DNA of 64,000 nt from Montifringilla adamsi (GCA_017590115.1 JAGGNK010010226.1:5739732-5803731); one strand, 5' to 3'. Positions 24,162 to 35,619 are shown, counted from the stretch's first letter. A program made the numbers and translations. Notes: generated by a model not told the origin, from the sequence alone.

Positions 24162-25996
24162 GCATGAAAAAGCAGGAGCCAGCAGTCACATTTTAAAACT
24201 GCTCTGGAAAGAGAAGATTTCCTGCCGGGAGAAGGCAAATGAGTGGAAGGAGAAAATATATGTCAGATGGCAGAAGAGGGGAACAGACCAGTTGAGGGAT
24301 GGATAGCTGAGATACAGTGAACTACTACATCCTCACAATCTTTTTTAACCAGTATTTCTGGGTTTGAACAGGGAAAACACTTACCCTTTTGAACATTTTG
24401 GGGAAAGGGTTATCATCGTGAATGAAATAAAATAGGGCTTGTGAAAATCCATACAAACACCCATTTGATAGTCAGAGTGGGAGCAGGAAATTTTAAATGC
24501 ACACAACCAGCAGCAAGTCTAAGTAGTATTTTCTCTGCCACAGTCACTGAGGAAAGGTTAAAACTTCAAACAGCTACAAGTCTCCAGCAGATACATGGGA
24601 AAACAGGTCCTGGAGGTGTGTCAAAATATCTAATATTTGCTGCAACTAATAGAAGCATAAGGAAAGTTGAAAGTAAGAAAAATAAAGGAATAAAATTGCC
24701 ACAAGTCCAGCTCAGTTTCTTGGTAACAAGCTGCCTATGCAAAGTGATGACAGGTTTTATACCAGTGGTGCAAAAAGATTCATGCTGGGCTCTCACTTGA
24801 GTGCAGAAGAGCAGAAAAAGCCCTGCACTGACCCCTCAGCAAATCAGCCACCTGAAGAGAGAGCCTTGCAGCCACGTTTCCTCAGCCAGCAGCCTGAACC
24901 TTCACCTTTTCTCCTCTGGGGCGGCTGTCCCACTGCAGGCAGGCCATGCCCTTGTGCCAAAGCAGTCATATGAGCTGGGGGTGTCACCAAGGTGACCCCT
25001 GGGTTGTGTTTCCCCCCCGCCAAGGGCTCTTTCCAGCATTCCAGAGGGAGCAGCTCCTGCTGGGAAGACACAGGCAGGAGCTGCCAGTGGCCCAGCTGCA
25101 CCCAAGGAATATTAGCATGCTTTCACTTAATGCACTCTGAATCTGCCAGGGTTCCAAAAGAAGCAGAGAATATATTTTCTCTCAGCAGTTAATGCACGCT
25201 GAGATTTGTGCTGTGTGAATGCAGGTCATCCGGACGTGCAGAAACTAAAATGGAAAAGAATGTGAAGGGAGTCCCTGCTCCCCTGTGTAATCTTTCTAGT
25301 CTCCACCTGAGAAAGGATTTAGGAGCTGATCCTCAATTTTTTCAGTCTCCTCTCCATCATCTGTGGGTGTTTACCAAAGCACCAGGTTGGTTACATAATG
25401 TTTCACATTATTCTCACAGGCTGTCCAATGTATGAAGTCTGTCTTTAATTGAAGTTTCTATTTGCATGCTTCACAACCCTTAAAATATTCTGCTTGGAAT
25501 GTCAGATGAGGTTAATTGAGGACCCTCTTGATGATGGTATTATTGTAATTTGAACTCGGAGAATCCAATATTAATTCTAGGAGGATTCTGTAAGATTTAT
25601 TTTTCCTCTTTAGGTTTTATCTTTGTATTGAGAATTAGTTTGCAGTTTAAATTCAAAACGATTTTCAATATAGTGAAATTCATCATGTTCTAATGAACTC
25701 TAGAAATTATTCTGTTCCTAGAAATAGGATAATAACATTGCCTTTAAATATTACTATTTGGATTCTACCACATAGGAGACTGAATTATACCCTTTTTTGG
25801 CTGGTATGATTTGAGGAATTTTTATTTCCTCTTGGCTATGTGCAAGAAACTATTTCTCAAATGTGGCTGAGATCAGCTGTAATTACTATTCTAGTCTGTT
25901 GCCTCCCTGTGCCTGGAGTTGTAGAATACTTTTGGAAAACTGTCTGTAAAAGTTTTTTACCTAACATAATGTTGTTTAAGCATAGCCTGATTTTGA

Positions 25997-26034
25997 TTTT
26001 CCTTGACATTTTCCTTGACATTTTTTTTTTTTTT
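25997..26034. repeat. 12-bp tandem duplication followed by T14
   Basis: TTTTCCTTGACA occurs twice in direct succession (25997-26008, 26009-26020) and is identical in both copies, then T14 runs from 26021 to 26034. Exact identity suggests recent slippage. Confidence 0.85.
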
Positions 26035-26850
26035 AGCAGACAGGACATTCCATGAGAAATGGTGTTTGCCCCAATTTAAAATACTGAGTAATATGATAAC
26101 AACCTCAGTGGAAGGCACCTTTGTCAGAGAACTGAGGCATCCAGTCAGATCTGCAAATGCAAATTTTATCACTCATAAGTTATGGAAACTTTTTTTTTTC
26201 CCCTGAGCATATCTTGGCATCCATTCTTATGTTGTCATAGTAAGCCTATGTCCTGTTGAAGCATTTTTACCTTCTGGTGGCAATATTTCCCATGTTCACA
26301 CTGGATACAGCTATACAAATTCTGTAACACAGGGAAGTAATGGCACACCATATAAATCTAAATTCCTTATCCTATTTAAAACTGAAACTTACAATGATTT
26401 CAAAGAATATGTGTAACAGCTTCTAGTCCAGAGTTTTGTGAGACCATTTAAAGCCTGATACAAAGGATAGTTTAACAAATGCTGTTAAGATGCACCACTA
26501 ACTTAATATCAACATATTCACTTCAGAGTCTCAAAATCCTGTGACACAATTCTCAATCAATTGATTTATTTTAGAAGGGAAACATGAATATTTATTTCCT
26601 AGCACATCATATTCTGCTTCCATAGAACTGAAATGGAATTTGGACATAGCTGTGATATTCTTTCACTGAGTCATTAGAGACAGTGTTTAAAAATCGGTAT
26701 TTCAGGCAATACTTTTACACAGATTTGTTACTTCAATTTCTGTGTCTGATCCCTCAGAAAGAAAAAGAGGCAGACTTTTACCTCCATGTGGAGTCAATGG
26801 CTGTATTCTAAGGGTCATCTGCAGGGGATTGTTTCAAAACACCAATTTCA

Positions 26851-26900
26851 TGCTCACGCTCATATCAGTTCTTGAACCGATGTTCACGTTCATATCAATT
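26851..26900. repeat. Imperfect direct repeat, 20 bp at 30-bp spacing
   Basis: TGCTCACGCTCATATCAGTT (26851-26870) and TGTTCACGTTCATATCAATT (26881-26900) agree at 17 of 20 positions. All three differences are C/T or G/A transitions, as expected for CpG and cytosine decay of an old 30-bp duplication. Confidence 0.7.
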
Positions 26901-28755
26901 TTATACAGTATGGCTTTTCTTTGCTCTGCTGGACTGTTCAACAAACTATCTTTCTTTGGTTTTTAACTTAATATTCTGGCCTTTCAGTTTTACTTCTCTG
27001 CACACCTGGATTTGAGTCATGCGCTGAGAAGAAATGAGACAATATTTTATTGTAGCAGCATCCAGAAAGAGTTTTCCTGCTGCCCAGCCATTCCTGTTGT
27101 TTCTGTGCAGAGGGTACTAATTATCCAGTATGTGAAATTACAATGGCAGAAAATAGTGAACATCTCAAACAGGGAAATAATTGCAATGTAAGACAAATTA
27201 TATGGTTCCATTTTTTTAAAAAAAAATGTTGTGAAAAGTTTTCTTTTTATTTTTTTATTTCTTTCCTTTTTTTCTTTTCTCCTAAAGGCTCTGTGCTCAC
27301 CTCTGTTTTACCACACTGGGAATAGCAAGCTTGGAATGCTCAGATCCCCATGGGTCACAATCTTGTTGGTATTGAGTGCAGATCATTCTGGAACATGTCT
27401 AGCCAGGAGCAAGAGGAGCTGTGGTGAGGGGCAGGTGTCCATATGGATCTCTCTGCTCTTTATGCATATGCAGGGCATTTCCCCTCAGATTTTCCAGCTG
27501 CTTCTTATCCTTTTCCCTTTAGATGGGATCTTACATTTGTCTTCCTCTGCTGGCTCTCTCCCTAAGGTGCTACAGCAGAGGGAGGTGATTTGTCCACAGG
27601 TTATTAGAGCAGACACCACATACACTAGGAATTCCCAGTGCATAAATAATGTCCTTGCTAATTAATTTATTTTTGTTTGAGCCTCTCGTCCTGTCCTGTT
27701 ACTGGCACTTGTGATTATTAGAACAGAAAGCCCAAGTCCTTTCCCAGTCCTTTGTCAGATGGCTGCCTCTTGTGTTAACTGGTGGGCTGCTCTGTACACC
27801 ATCCTTGGAATGAAAAATAGCTGCTCTGCAAAAAGGCAACAGCGGGGGAAGAATAGAAATAATGGAGTCTGAAACTCCACAAAAAATTAAAAATAAAAAG
27901 AAATTGCTGTCGTGGTAAGCCTGGAGATAAACTAGGAAGTCACACAAAACTCCAAACAAAGGTGTCCCCTTGTCCTTGGCCAGGCCTGAGCAGTCAGGAG
28001 ACAAGACCTTCCCTCAAAGATGGGATATATGAACAGGACACTAAGGAATGGCAATGCTTGTCTGAGCACTGATATCACTGCTAGCCACTGCCACTACGTG
28101 GATTTTCAGTAGCTACAAGAAATGCAACTAGATCTGGTCTGGCAAGTGTTCCAAGCACTGTAGCAGAGTCTTGTCCAGGTGAAAAAGACAAAAAAATAAA
28201 GGTTTATCAAAGAGTTCTGATTGCTAAAGAATAGTCCCCCTGGCTCCTAATGGAAAGTTACATTTTGCAGAACAATCTATAGATGCTATCTCATGGCTGT
28301 CACAGTGAAATTACCTTCAGAGAGGTGAGCCAGAGTCTGCTAGGAGTCACAGAATGTGCAAATGTCCTGAATCTGAGTGCCTCAGAGGTGCAGTTATATC
28401 TCATCTTCATTAAAGAAAAAGTGCAGCGAGGAAAGATTTCACATCATTCTTTAAGATAACATGAAAACCACATCAATTCTGGACTGTAATATTCTTACTC
28501 TACCCAAAGGTAATTTGTTTTCTGTGCATAAGTAGAGCTGCTATTTCCTTTTGTGCATCCTCAGAGGTGTGTATTTTTTTTTCCTGTTCAACAGAAAACT
28601 CTGATTGAAAGCAAATATATGAACTACCCCTACCTCTGTAAAGTAACTATGCAGAGTGCCTCACCTACAGTTCAGAAGGCTGAGAAAAAATGCTCTTTGT
28701 TTTGCATTTAGAGTTTGGGTTGGGTTTTGTTTGTTTGTTTGTTTTTTCTGAACAG

Positions 28756-28889
28756 TGTCTATGCTGAGAGCTATGGAAGGAATCAACAAACCGAAGAGAC
28801 AAGCAACAATAGCCACCACAGGGAAGTTCAGAAAAATCTAACTGATGAAAATGTTTAGCAAACAGCCTGGAGAAAATACATGGGAAATG
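28756..28889 (+). other. Candidate exon, probably non-coding
   Basis: A very strong acceptor (TTTG repeats 28726-28741, then GTTTTTTCTGAACAG ending at 28755) and a consensus donor (AAATG followed by GTAAGT at 28890) bound 134 bases. All three frames contain a stop inside the segment, so it would be a non-coding or terminal exon. The acceptor's pyrimidine tract is a simple repeat and may be strong by accident. Confidence 0.2.
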
Positions 28890-29177
28890 GTAAGTGGTTT
28901 TTCCCCTCTTTATTTTCTGTGAGTGATAAGCAGGATGATGCAAAAGTATGTGACTTGGGAGTTTTGTTTTCCCAGAGACTGGACATGTGCAAGAAGCAAA
29001 AATGGCCTAAAATAAGGGTAAAAATGTAGACTGTCGAGTGGACAGTTCTACAGGAAAGCATTTTGTAACTGAAAACTGCTAGGGAAGTAAAAAAACCCTA
29101 GCTATTGAATGTAAAAATGCACACAAACTAAAATTCCATACAAAGCCCTGAAGAATTCAGAAGCCACAAGTCTTGGC
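28890..29177. other. Short non-coding stretch
   Basis: Nothing recognisable. Confidence 0.5.
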
Positions 29178-29196
29178 TTTAGATTTTTAATCTAAA
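29178..29196. repeat. Inverted repeat, 8-bp stem, 3-nt loop
   Basis: TTTAGATT (29178-29185) and AATCTAAA (29189-29196) are exact reverse complements around TTT. It lies about 140 bases from a second, stronger hairpin. Confidence 0.6.
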
Positions 29197-29334
29197 ACCA
29201 GAAATTTATTTCCCACTTATCCAGCAATACATGGGTTAAACAGGCATTCACTGTGTTTTTTTATATATGTATATATAAAAGCTGTATATAATATATGTTC
29301 CTGAAAAGTCCAAATCTGGACAAGGATACCAAAC

Positions 29335-29360
29335 CAGTTTTGGTTTTAAGACCAAAACTG
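29335..29360. repeat. Inverted repeat, perfect 10-bp stem, 6-nt loop
   Basis: CAGTTTTGGT (29335-29344) and ACCAAAACTG (29351-29360) are exact reverse complements around TTTAAG. This is the cleanest hairpin in the window. No transposon ends or target duplications are visible around it. Confidence 0.75.
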
Positions 29361-30501
29361 CAACATTTAAAGTTGTTTTAGTAAGCTGTGGAGACAGAGA
29401 AAAGACTGTGGACTAAGGCAATGGCTGAAGTTGCTGTACCTTAATGAAGAGCTGTCAGTACCAGATTATTACTCAATCTTTTGCTGCTTTGGGCAGAATA
29501 TTCAAAAGATAGACAAGTTCTGACAGGCAGTAATCCTGTGTTTAGATGTATTTAGATGCTTCAGGACATTTATCACAGCTGCCAAAACTGGATTCACAAT
29601 CAGTGGGTTTCAAAAAGAGAGCGAGATTTTGCCTGTTCTTGCTTTGGGAAAAGGGGAAAATATTCTCATTCCTTCCTCCTTTTCTTTGCCTACATCTTTT
29701 TCACCTACTTCTGGCTGGACTCAGCTCAGTGATAAACCATCCACAGGAGCAGCCAGGGCTTCTTGTGGCTCTTTCCTAGTGACGAAGCTGAGCTGAAGCC
29801 ACACCTCCTGTAAAATGCACACAGCAACTGAGTTTTCCTATCAGGCATCTCAGCCATTCCGTGCTGGGAAATGACAGACAGGGCTGCAGAGTGACTGGGG
29901 GAGGAGGGGAGAGGAGACAGTGCTTTGTTTAATTATCCCACTTCAGCCTGATTGCCGGTGTGTTATCTTGACAGTGAAAAGATTTGGGAACTAGATTCCT
30001 GGTAATTAATGTTCAGAATATTGTAATGCCAGCACCCAGCATCTTTCACTGAGGATTTACTCACTCTGGGATGAAATAGCCAGGCTCTCACATCCTCTGA
30101 TCTCCTCACACGTGCTGGCAGACAGGATCTCTGGGCTCAGGATCAGGTAGCAAAGAGGGCACCCTGTGTCTGCCGGGGCTGGGGGCAGACCCATCCCCTG
30201 CTGCAGGAGGAAGCCCACGCTGCCTGGGCTGCACCAGAGTGTTTGCAGGCACTGCTGTCACCACATCCTGATGAAACTCTGCTGTCATTGACTGCCTCGG
30301 CTGAGGCTGGAGTCCAGCACACATAATAGGAAGGAGCTTTAAGCAAGTAGCCAAGAATGAAGGGAGGGTGAGTGTCAGATATTGATGACACAGGGTGCCC
30401 AGTCTGCAGCTGCACTGCAGGGGGAGACCAAAAGAAAGCATCACAAAAGCAACAGGCATCACAGATTGCCTTTCACAGTGGGAGGTGAGCTGCACTCTTA
30501 C
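29361..30501. other. Non-coding stretch
   Basis: Around 29930-30020 the sequence has several ATTA/TAAT homeodomain-type words, but no conservation can be judged here. The patch 30110-30330 is locally GC-richer, and the minus-strand frame 30106-30534 runs through it without a recognisable domain. Confidence 0.55.
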
Positions 30502-30639
30502 CTGGACAGAAGATATATTTAGATAATAATTCACAAGGAATTAGACTTTATGAACTCTCTTGAGGGACCGTGCATGTAACACAGCCAATGGTAAAATATC
30601 AGCCAAAGCTGTGCAACTACCCCAGGCAGCACATGCTGT
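30502..30639 (-). other. Weak candidate exon on minus strand
   Basis: On the minus strand, GTTCTGCTCTGTCTCAG (acceptor, AG at 30641-30640) precedes 138 bases ending in TCCAG followed by GTAAGAG (GT at 30501-30500). Both sites match consensus well. The acceptor phase fits the last partial codon of the CpG-island open frame (35339-35571 minus), but that frame meets TGA about 37 codons into the segment. It could be a second exon of a short or non-coding transcript from the island, or a coincidence. Confidence 0.13.
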
Positions 30640-31443
30640 CTGAGACAGAGCAGAACAAACCACTTGGATCCCCAAAATGACTGCTCCCTTGAGACCACAA
30701 CCTTCTGACCACTCCCTGGGTTTGTACCCATTTCAGGGAATGTTCTGAGTATATGCTGGATGCACAAGCAAACATATACATCAAAAACCAAGGAGTTTGC
30801 GAAAGAGAAAGAGAGGAAACTTGCTACCCACCAGCTGTGATCCTGGCCAGGAGCTTGGGCAGTAGCACATGAACACCTGTTTTCATTTGCTGAGTGGTGC
30901 TGTGACACCGGGGTGAGCGGTGACACGAGGCTTTTCATATGGCCGTGATCTGCTTTCAATGCTCTGCAAACAGCTCTCAGCTGAAAATATCATGTAGCTT
31001 TTTTTTTTCCCTTTGTTGCACGCAGTTCATCCTCAGAGGAAGAAGAGCCCCTGTGCTCATCTGGGCTTGGGAACAGCAACTCCCCTGAAAACAGCAGGCA
31101 TTCAACCTGAGGCTGAGCAGGTTCAGACACTGAGCCACGAAGCTTTAAGTGTGCAGGCTCGCCTTGCATAAAGAGGGAATTATGAGTTGTGAGCAAGGGG
31201 AGATAGCTGCTAGTTGGAAATAAGAGAAAATGCATTAATAGAAATTCAATTTAAGTTAAAAAAAAAAAAAGGAAAAAATAAAAAGAAGAGAGAGAGACCA
31301 ACCTAGTTAATTTCATAAGGATTCATGAGTCAAAATGTAAGACCTTTAGTTAGGAAATAATTGCACGCTTATGACCTGAGGCAACAGTCAGAACTTGCTG
31401 AAAAAAAACTGGCACGTGTCATTAAATTTAATAATTCTTAATT
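30640..31443. other. Non-coding stretch
   Basis: A 142-codon minus-strand frame (30531-30959) has no recognisable domain. A purine-rich tract at 31258-31299 contains A runs and a short GA run. Confidence 0.55.
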
Positions 31444-31990
31444 ATAGAATCATAAATATTTGAGATTGGAAAGGCCCAGCAAGTCACTTAAATCCCCCTT
31501 ACCAATGCAAGGTTGCTCCCTCTTGCATATATGCTGGTATGTTTTCTGCAGACTATTAGAACTCATTGTCAGGAGGATTTGCCTTAGATTTCTCAATTCT
31601 CTATTTCTTAATTTCATCCCATTACTCCCTGATAGACCTGCTTGTTTCCTGCTAAGTAATTCCTTTCCTTCCCTAGTGTCTGTGTCAGTCAAATATTTGT
31701 AGATGGTTGGAATACCTCTCCGTAGTTATCACTTAGCCAAACTAGACATATTTATTTAGTTCTTTTAATCTTCCTCATAGGTAAATCCCTCTAGTCCCTT
31801 AATTATTTTGTTGCTCTTTTCTGAACTCTGTCTTTCCAAACCTTTCTTGTAGTCACATTAAATGCAGTATCCTAGTTCATGTCATCCACAGCCATGGAAA
31901 AATCAGGGGTGCTGTTGCATCTCTGTTACAATGTGATGTGTCTTTTTATCTGACCCACTATAATATTTTTTCCCCTGATCTATCATGCTG
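31444..31990 (-). mobile_element. Old CR1 LINE fragment, minus orientation
   Basis: Read on the plus strand, it starts with the reverse of a CR1 terminus, 'atagaatcataaatatttga' then 'gattggaaaggccc', and continues with 'tttagttcttttaatcttcctcatagg' (about 31756-31782), 'ttgttgctcttttctgaactc' (about 31810-31830) and 'tctgacccactataat' (about 31949-31964). All of these are reverse-strand CR1 phrases typical of older sauropsid subfamilies. It is heavily decayed with small insertions and deletions. The 80-codon frames at 31450-31702 lie inside it and are by-products. Confidence 0.75.
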
Positions 31991-34600
31991 AGCACCATGC
32001 AAGGCTGGAGAGAGGTCAAGACAACCTCTGTTTTTAAAATTCTGCCCTGCAGCTATTCCTTACGGTGCTGTCAGCAGGGAAGACGTTTCGTCTTCTAAAA
32101 CCTTACTTCTGATAGTTTTTCCATCTGAAGGTGTTGTAACTTGAGCCTTCTTCTGCATTGGGCAATAACTTCACTTACACTTCTCTCTCTCTCTGTGCTT
32201 CTTTACTGTCCTCTGTCCCATGTGTTTCAGAGATCAGTAAGAATGGCAGAACAGACAGAGCAAGAACAAAAAATCCCAAAATGTAGCTTACTGCACAAAA
32301 AGCTTTGTCTCCTGGGTTTATCATCCCACAGATTAGTAGCCCAGGATGAGGAAAAGGCTCTAGGGAGACACTGTGATGAAAATTCAAGAATGAAGACTGA
32401 AGTAAGGAGACAGAGTAGTACAGAAATAACTCAGAGGGCCAAGCTGTCAGGGGAGATGAAAACAGGACACACAGTGCATGTATTATCTCCCTGACCATCA
32501 CCCAGCAGCAGATTCTGTTCTTGAGTAATTGGTGCTACACTGATTGCTTCAGAGGGCTCTGTTTGACTTTTCCTTGTCAGTTTTGATATTTCCATTTACA
32601 TTGAAACACTTCCTTCTTCCTCAGACCTTGGTTCCATGGAGTTGAAAGGTGGGCCTTCCATGCGCACTCTGACTTTGCTGTCCTGGCAGGTCCTCTGCCC
32701 TTGCCACAAGGTCCCCAAATAGTGACATCCATCTCTTTAGTGTGCACTCAACAGGGAGGGGTTTCTACAGCACACTGCAGACAATTTAGCGGCTTTATGA
32801 TAACCTGGTTGATGCCCAGGGCTAGAAAGAGATTAGTCAGCATCCATTCTCTTGAGGCCTTACCTGGTTAAATGAAACCAAATATTAAATATTAAATAAA
32901 AAATATTAAATGGTAAGTAAATACTGCCCAAGAAGCACTAGATTAAAACAATAACCAGTTGTATCGGTGTTCAAGCCAAGGGATTTTGTAATGTTTGCTT
33001 TATCCTTATCTTTTACATTTTTCATTTTGCCTTGTAAAATTGTGGCAATTGGCAGAGCTGTGCAGGAATGCAAAAAGTAAATGTGAAAATCTGCAAATGT
33101 AAAGGTATATATGTAAATATTCCAACAAAGGAATGAGTGTCTGCAAAGAAGACAACATGTTTCTTCTTTTCTTCTGGAAGTTCTCATCTGGCTTGTTTTG
33201 TTGTGGTTTTTGTTTCCTCGAAAATAATGAAATTGTTGTGTCTCATACTTTTTAAACAACTATTCATATGACAGTTGCCATGATATTTGTTACAATTAAT
33301 AGGAAATACCTTTTTTAAGTTATTTTTCATGTAGTTGCCAGTGATCTCTGTTGCATACATACATCCGATAAATCATTATCAGAGTAACTGTCTGAAATCA
33401 TTCCATGGGAGGAAACTGACCCTTGAGAGAAATTTATTTCAAACAATAGATGAAAAACATAAACAAGGAGTTTTTTCATCTTTAATACAATAGTTTCCAA
33501 CCCAGCCATCAATTTTTTATGCATCCAGCCCTACACAAAAGAGTGCCTGTGTGCATGTTCAGATGAATAATGAGAGCCTGAAGATGACAGGATTCATGGA
33601 AGCCATCACCTGCCTGTGGAAATCATGGTGCTTAAACATGAAGAGCTCTCCTGATCAAAACATTTTACAGTTGCACAGGTACAAGCAGTAGCCACAGAGG
33701 CAAAGAGAGCAGGGTATTGTGAGACCACACTTTTCCAGGGTGGGCCTGGCTCTTGTTGTCCACGACCCCAGGAGGATTCCCCTCCCGTTCTTTCTGGCTG
33801 CTACAGGAACCTAAATAAAGCTGAAAACTGAATTCCTGAGGCAAACTCAGATGATGGATCCTGAAAGCTTTTGCCTTTCTCTGACTTATCTAATATGTCA
33901 GGCAGTCAGCATGACACAGAAAGAAAGGTGTTTATGCAGCATTTTTCCCAACTTACATCATTTTCTCAGCCTATATCCAAAACACTCTGACACTTTAAGT
34001 TGTTTCTTCCCCCAAAAAGGTTTTGAGACATTTTTGGGAAAAAAGAAAGTATGCAAAACATGCAGAGATTAAACTCCAGTCTCCAAATCTCTTTATTTTA
34101 GATCTTCGTTTTGGTGGTTCAGAAAACGAAGGCTATGGGTTCTTGGACTATGTAAACTGACACGGAACATTTCGTTTCATTTTCTTCAGAGTGTATGCAT
34201 CAACTTATCCATAAACTATTGATTGCAGGGGGCTGAAGCTGTCTGCAAGTGCTGGCTGATTTTAGAAGAGATTTTATTTTCAATTCTGCCTCAAAAGCAA
34301 GGTGTTGTCATTACTTATAATAGGAAGTACATGGTGTTGAAGACATGCAGGTGTCTGTGGGAGAGGGGCCTGCACTCCAATGCCCAAGTTTGTGTCTTTA
34401 TGCGCAGTGTCTGTGAAAACATGAGGAAGTCATCACACTTGAGTCATCCTTCTGGGGCAAATTGCGTTCAAAGCTTTGTTTTCCCTGCTACATCTGCTAT
34501 CCTGCTTGCTCTCTCTGTTTTCCACACATCTATATCTGCAAGGGATTTCCCAGGCAGAAGCATGTAGCTACGTGCCAAACCCTTGTTCTGTGCACAAACA
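31991..34600. other. Non-coding stretch
   Basis: No recognisable gene. A short TC run is near 32181-32195, and an AT-rich local repeat built on ATATTAAA units lies at 32880-32912. Minus-strand donor-like CCAG-GTAAGG occurs near 32864. The frames at 32141-32501 overlap on opposite strands and show no domain. Confidence 0.55.
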
Positions 34601-35207
34601 GCAAAGATAATGGTTCCAGGGATGGATCACACCCTGAGCTCACTCTCAGCACATCCAGCAAACGCGGTCTGGAAGGCTCAGCCTGGGCGAGCAGAGCTGC
34701 CTGGCACAACCACAGAACCCCTGAGCACCTCCGTGCCCGCCTGGCCCGTGGCCACAGCGCAGACTTGACACCTCTGAGAGGACCAGAGCTGTGGCAGAGC
34801 TCAAATTCTCACAGTGCTGGGAAAATCTTCAAAGTCTTTGATAGAAGCTGCACGAAACTTCTTCAGACAAAAGGCTGTTTTAAAAGATCCACGGCCACCA
34901 CCTGGATTGTGATACAAGAGTCAATGGAGGGATTGGTCCCATCCCTATCATTTCCTTGAGGAGAGGGCCCACAGCGCTGCCTCCAACCCTTGGTTTAGGG
35001 TCACAGGTGGTGAATACAAAGGTACATATTTTTATTTTTGATCTGCTCCAGTGCCCTCGAGCACCAGGTGGCCTGACAGCAGTGCTGGGAATGAGCTGGC
35101 AGAGCTGATCCCTGCTCCCCCCTCCTTTTAGAAATGTTTGCTTGCTCAGCTGGCCCTTGCGGCCTCCTCAGCCCCAGCTTGAGAGGCAGGAGCACAAAGC
35201 ACCTCCA
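34601..35207. other. GC-richer flank of the CpG island
   Basis: CpG dinucleotides begin to cluster at about 34670-34760 (about seven in 90 bases), unlike the CpG-poor sequence further left. A 165-codon plus frame (34462-34959) crosses this patch but has no recognisable domain and lacks convincing splice sites at its ends. It may be part of the island's shore. Confidence 0.4.
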
Positions 35208-35619
35208 CGGGGGTTTCCGCAGCCAGGCCTGGTGCGGGGGCTGCGGCCGGGCACGGGCGCTGCTGCCTCGCCGAAGGATGCTCGCAGATCTCAAACAGCT
35301 CCCCGATGTTTCAAACGGGCTTTTAAATTATTTCCTACCTGCATTCAGGACAGGTCCGACTTTTCCCTAGCGACACAAACACGCTCTTGCCTGACTCCCC
35401 AAAGGCGCTAAGCTTTTCCGAAGTTTCCTTCGAGAAAAGAGGCGAAATGTCCGTGGCTGCCAGCTGGATTTTCCCCGTTCCGGCGGCGCTTTTGCTGCCT
35501 TGTGGCTCCTCGGAGCGGCGGGCGCCGGCAGTGCCGGCCGGCCGGGCCGGGAGCGCTCGGCTGAGCCACATTTCGGGGCTCCGTGCCAAAAAAAGGGACA
35601 GCGCCCATTAGTCCTGACG
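35208..35619. promoter_or_regulatory. CpG island, likely promoter
   Basis: By hand count about 39 CpG dinucleotides fall in about 410 bases, including a dense run of GCCGGC/GGCCGG words at 35520-35560, while the rest of the window is strongly CpG-depleted. In vertebrates such islands usually mark unmethylated promoters of genes or long non-coding RNAs, often bidirectional. No TATA box is placed correctly on the minus side, which is normal for island promoters. A weak TTTAAA lies at about 35321. Open frames on both strands cross it, partly because CpG-rich DNA has few stops. It is the only clear promoter-class feature in the window. Confidence 0.75.
35339..35571 (-). CDS. Candidate first coding exon on minus strand (partial)
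   Basis: From an ATG at 35571-35569 (G at -3, acceptable start context) the minus strand is open for 77 codons plus two bases, up to a consensus donor TGCAG followed by GTAGGA (GT at 35338-35337). An in-frame TAG comes directly after the donor, so the open frame ends where the intron would begin, as in a real first exon. The N-terminus is rich in Arg, Ala and Pro with few acidic residues (MWLSRALPARPAGTAGARR), which would suit a mitochondrial presequence but is also what CpG-rich DNA encodes. The C-terminal end reads KSRTCPEC. I do not recognise the protein. An upstream minus-strand ATG in another frame (inside 35408-35632) and an open plus-strand frame compete with it. Downstream exons would lie at lower coordinates, and only a weak candidate (30502-30639) was found. 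Confidence 0.22.

Larger units (their letters stand above)
24158..28755. other. Non-coding stretch
   Basis: No recognisable gene. It has a GC-richer patch at 24820-25110 with overlapping short frames on both strands, a T14 tract at 26021-26034 after a 12-bp duplication, and a diverged 20-bp direct repeat at 26851/26881. The 144-codon frame 27231-27665 begins with a hydrophobic run that comes from T-rich DNA, so it is not a reliable signal peptide. Confidence 0.6.

Noticed and set aside
24158..24400. Processed pseudogene attached to the T44 tract
   Set aside because: No reversed polyadenylation signal next to the tract, no recognisable coding remnant, and no visible target-site duplication.
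27231..27665. 144-codon frame starting with a signal-peptide-like run
   Set aside because: The hydrophobic start comes from a T-rich stretch, and the remainder shows no domain or conserved motif.
30106..30959. Two adjacent 142-codon minus-strand frames
   Set aside because: They are in different registers, the second opens from GTG rather than ATG, and neither shows a domain. Only the splice-bounded part 30502-30639 is retained as a weak candidate.
34462..34959. 165-codon open frame near the CpG island
   Set aside because: No domain and no convincing splice boundaries. GC-richer DNA gives long frames by chance. Kept only as part of the island flank.
35387..35611. Plus-strand open frame of 74 codons across the CpG island
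   Set aside because: It has no splice donor on the plus strand near its end and no recognised product. The minus-strand frame fits the exon pattern better.
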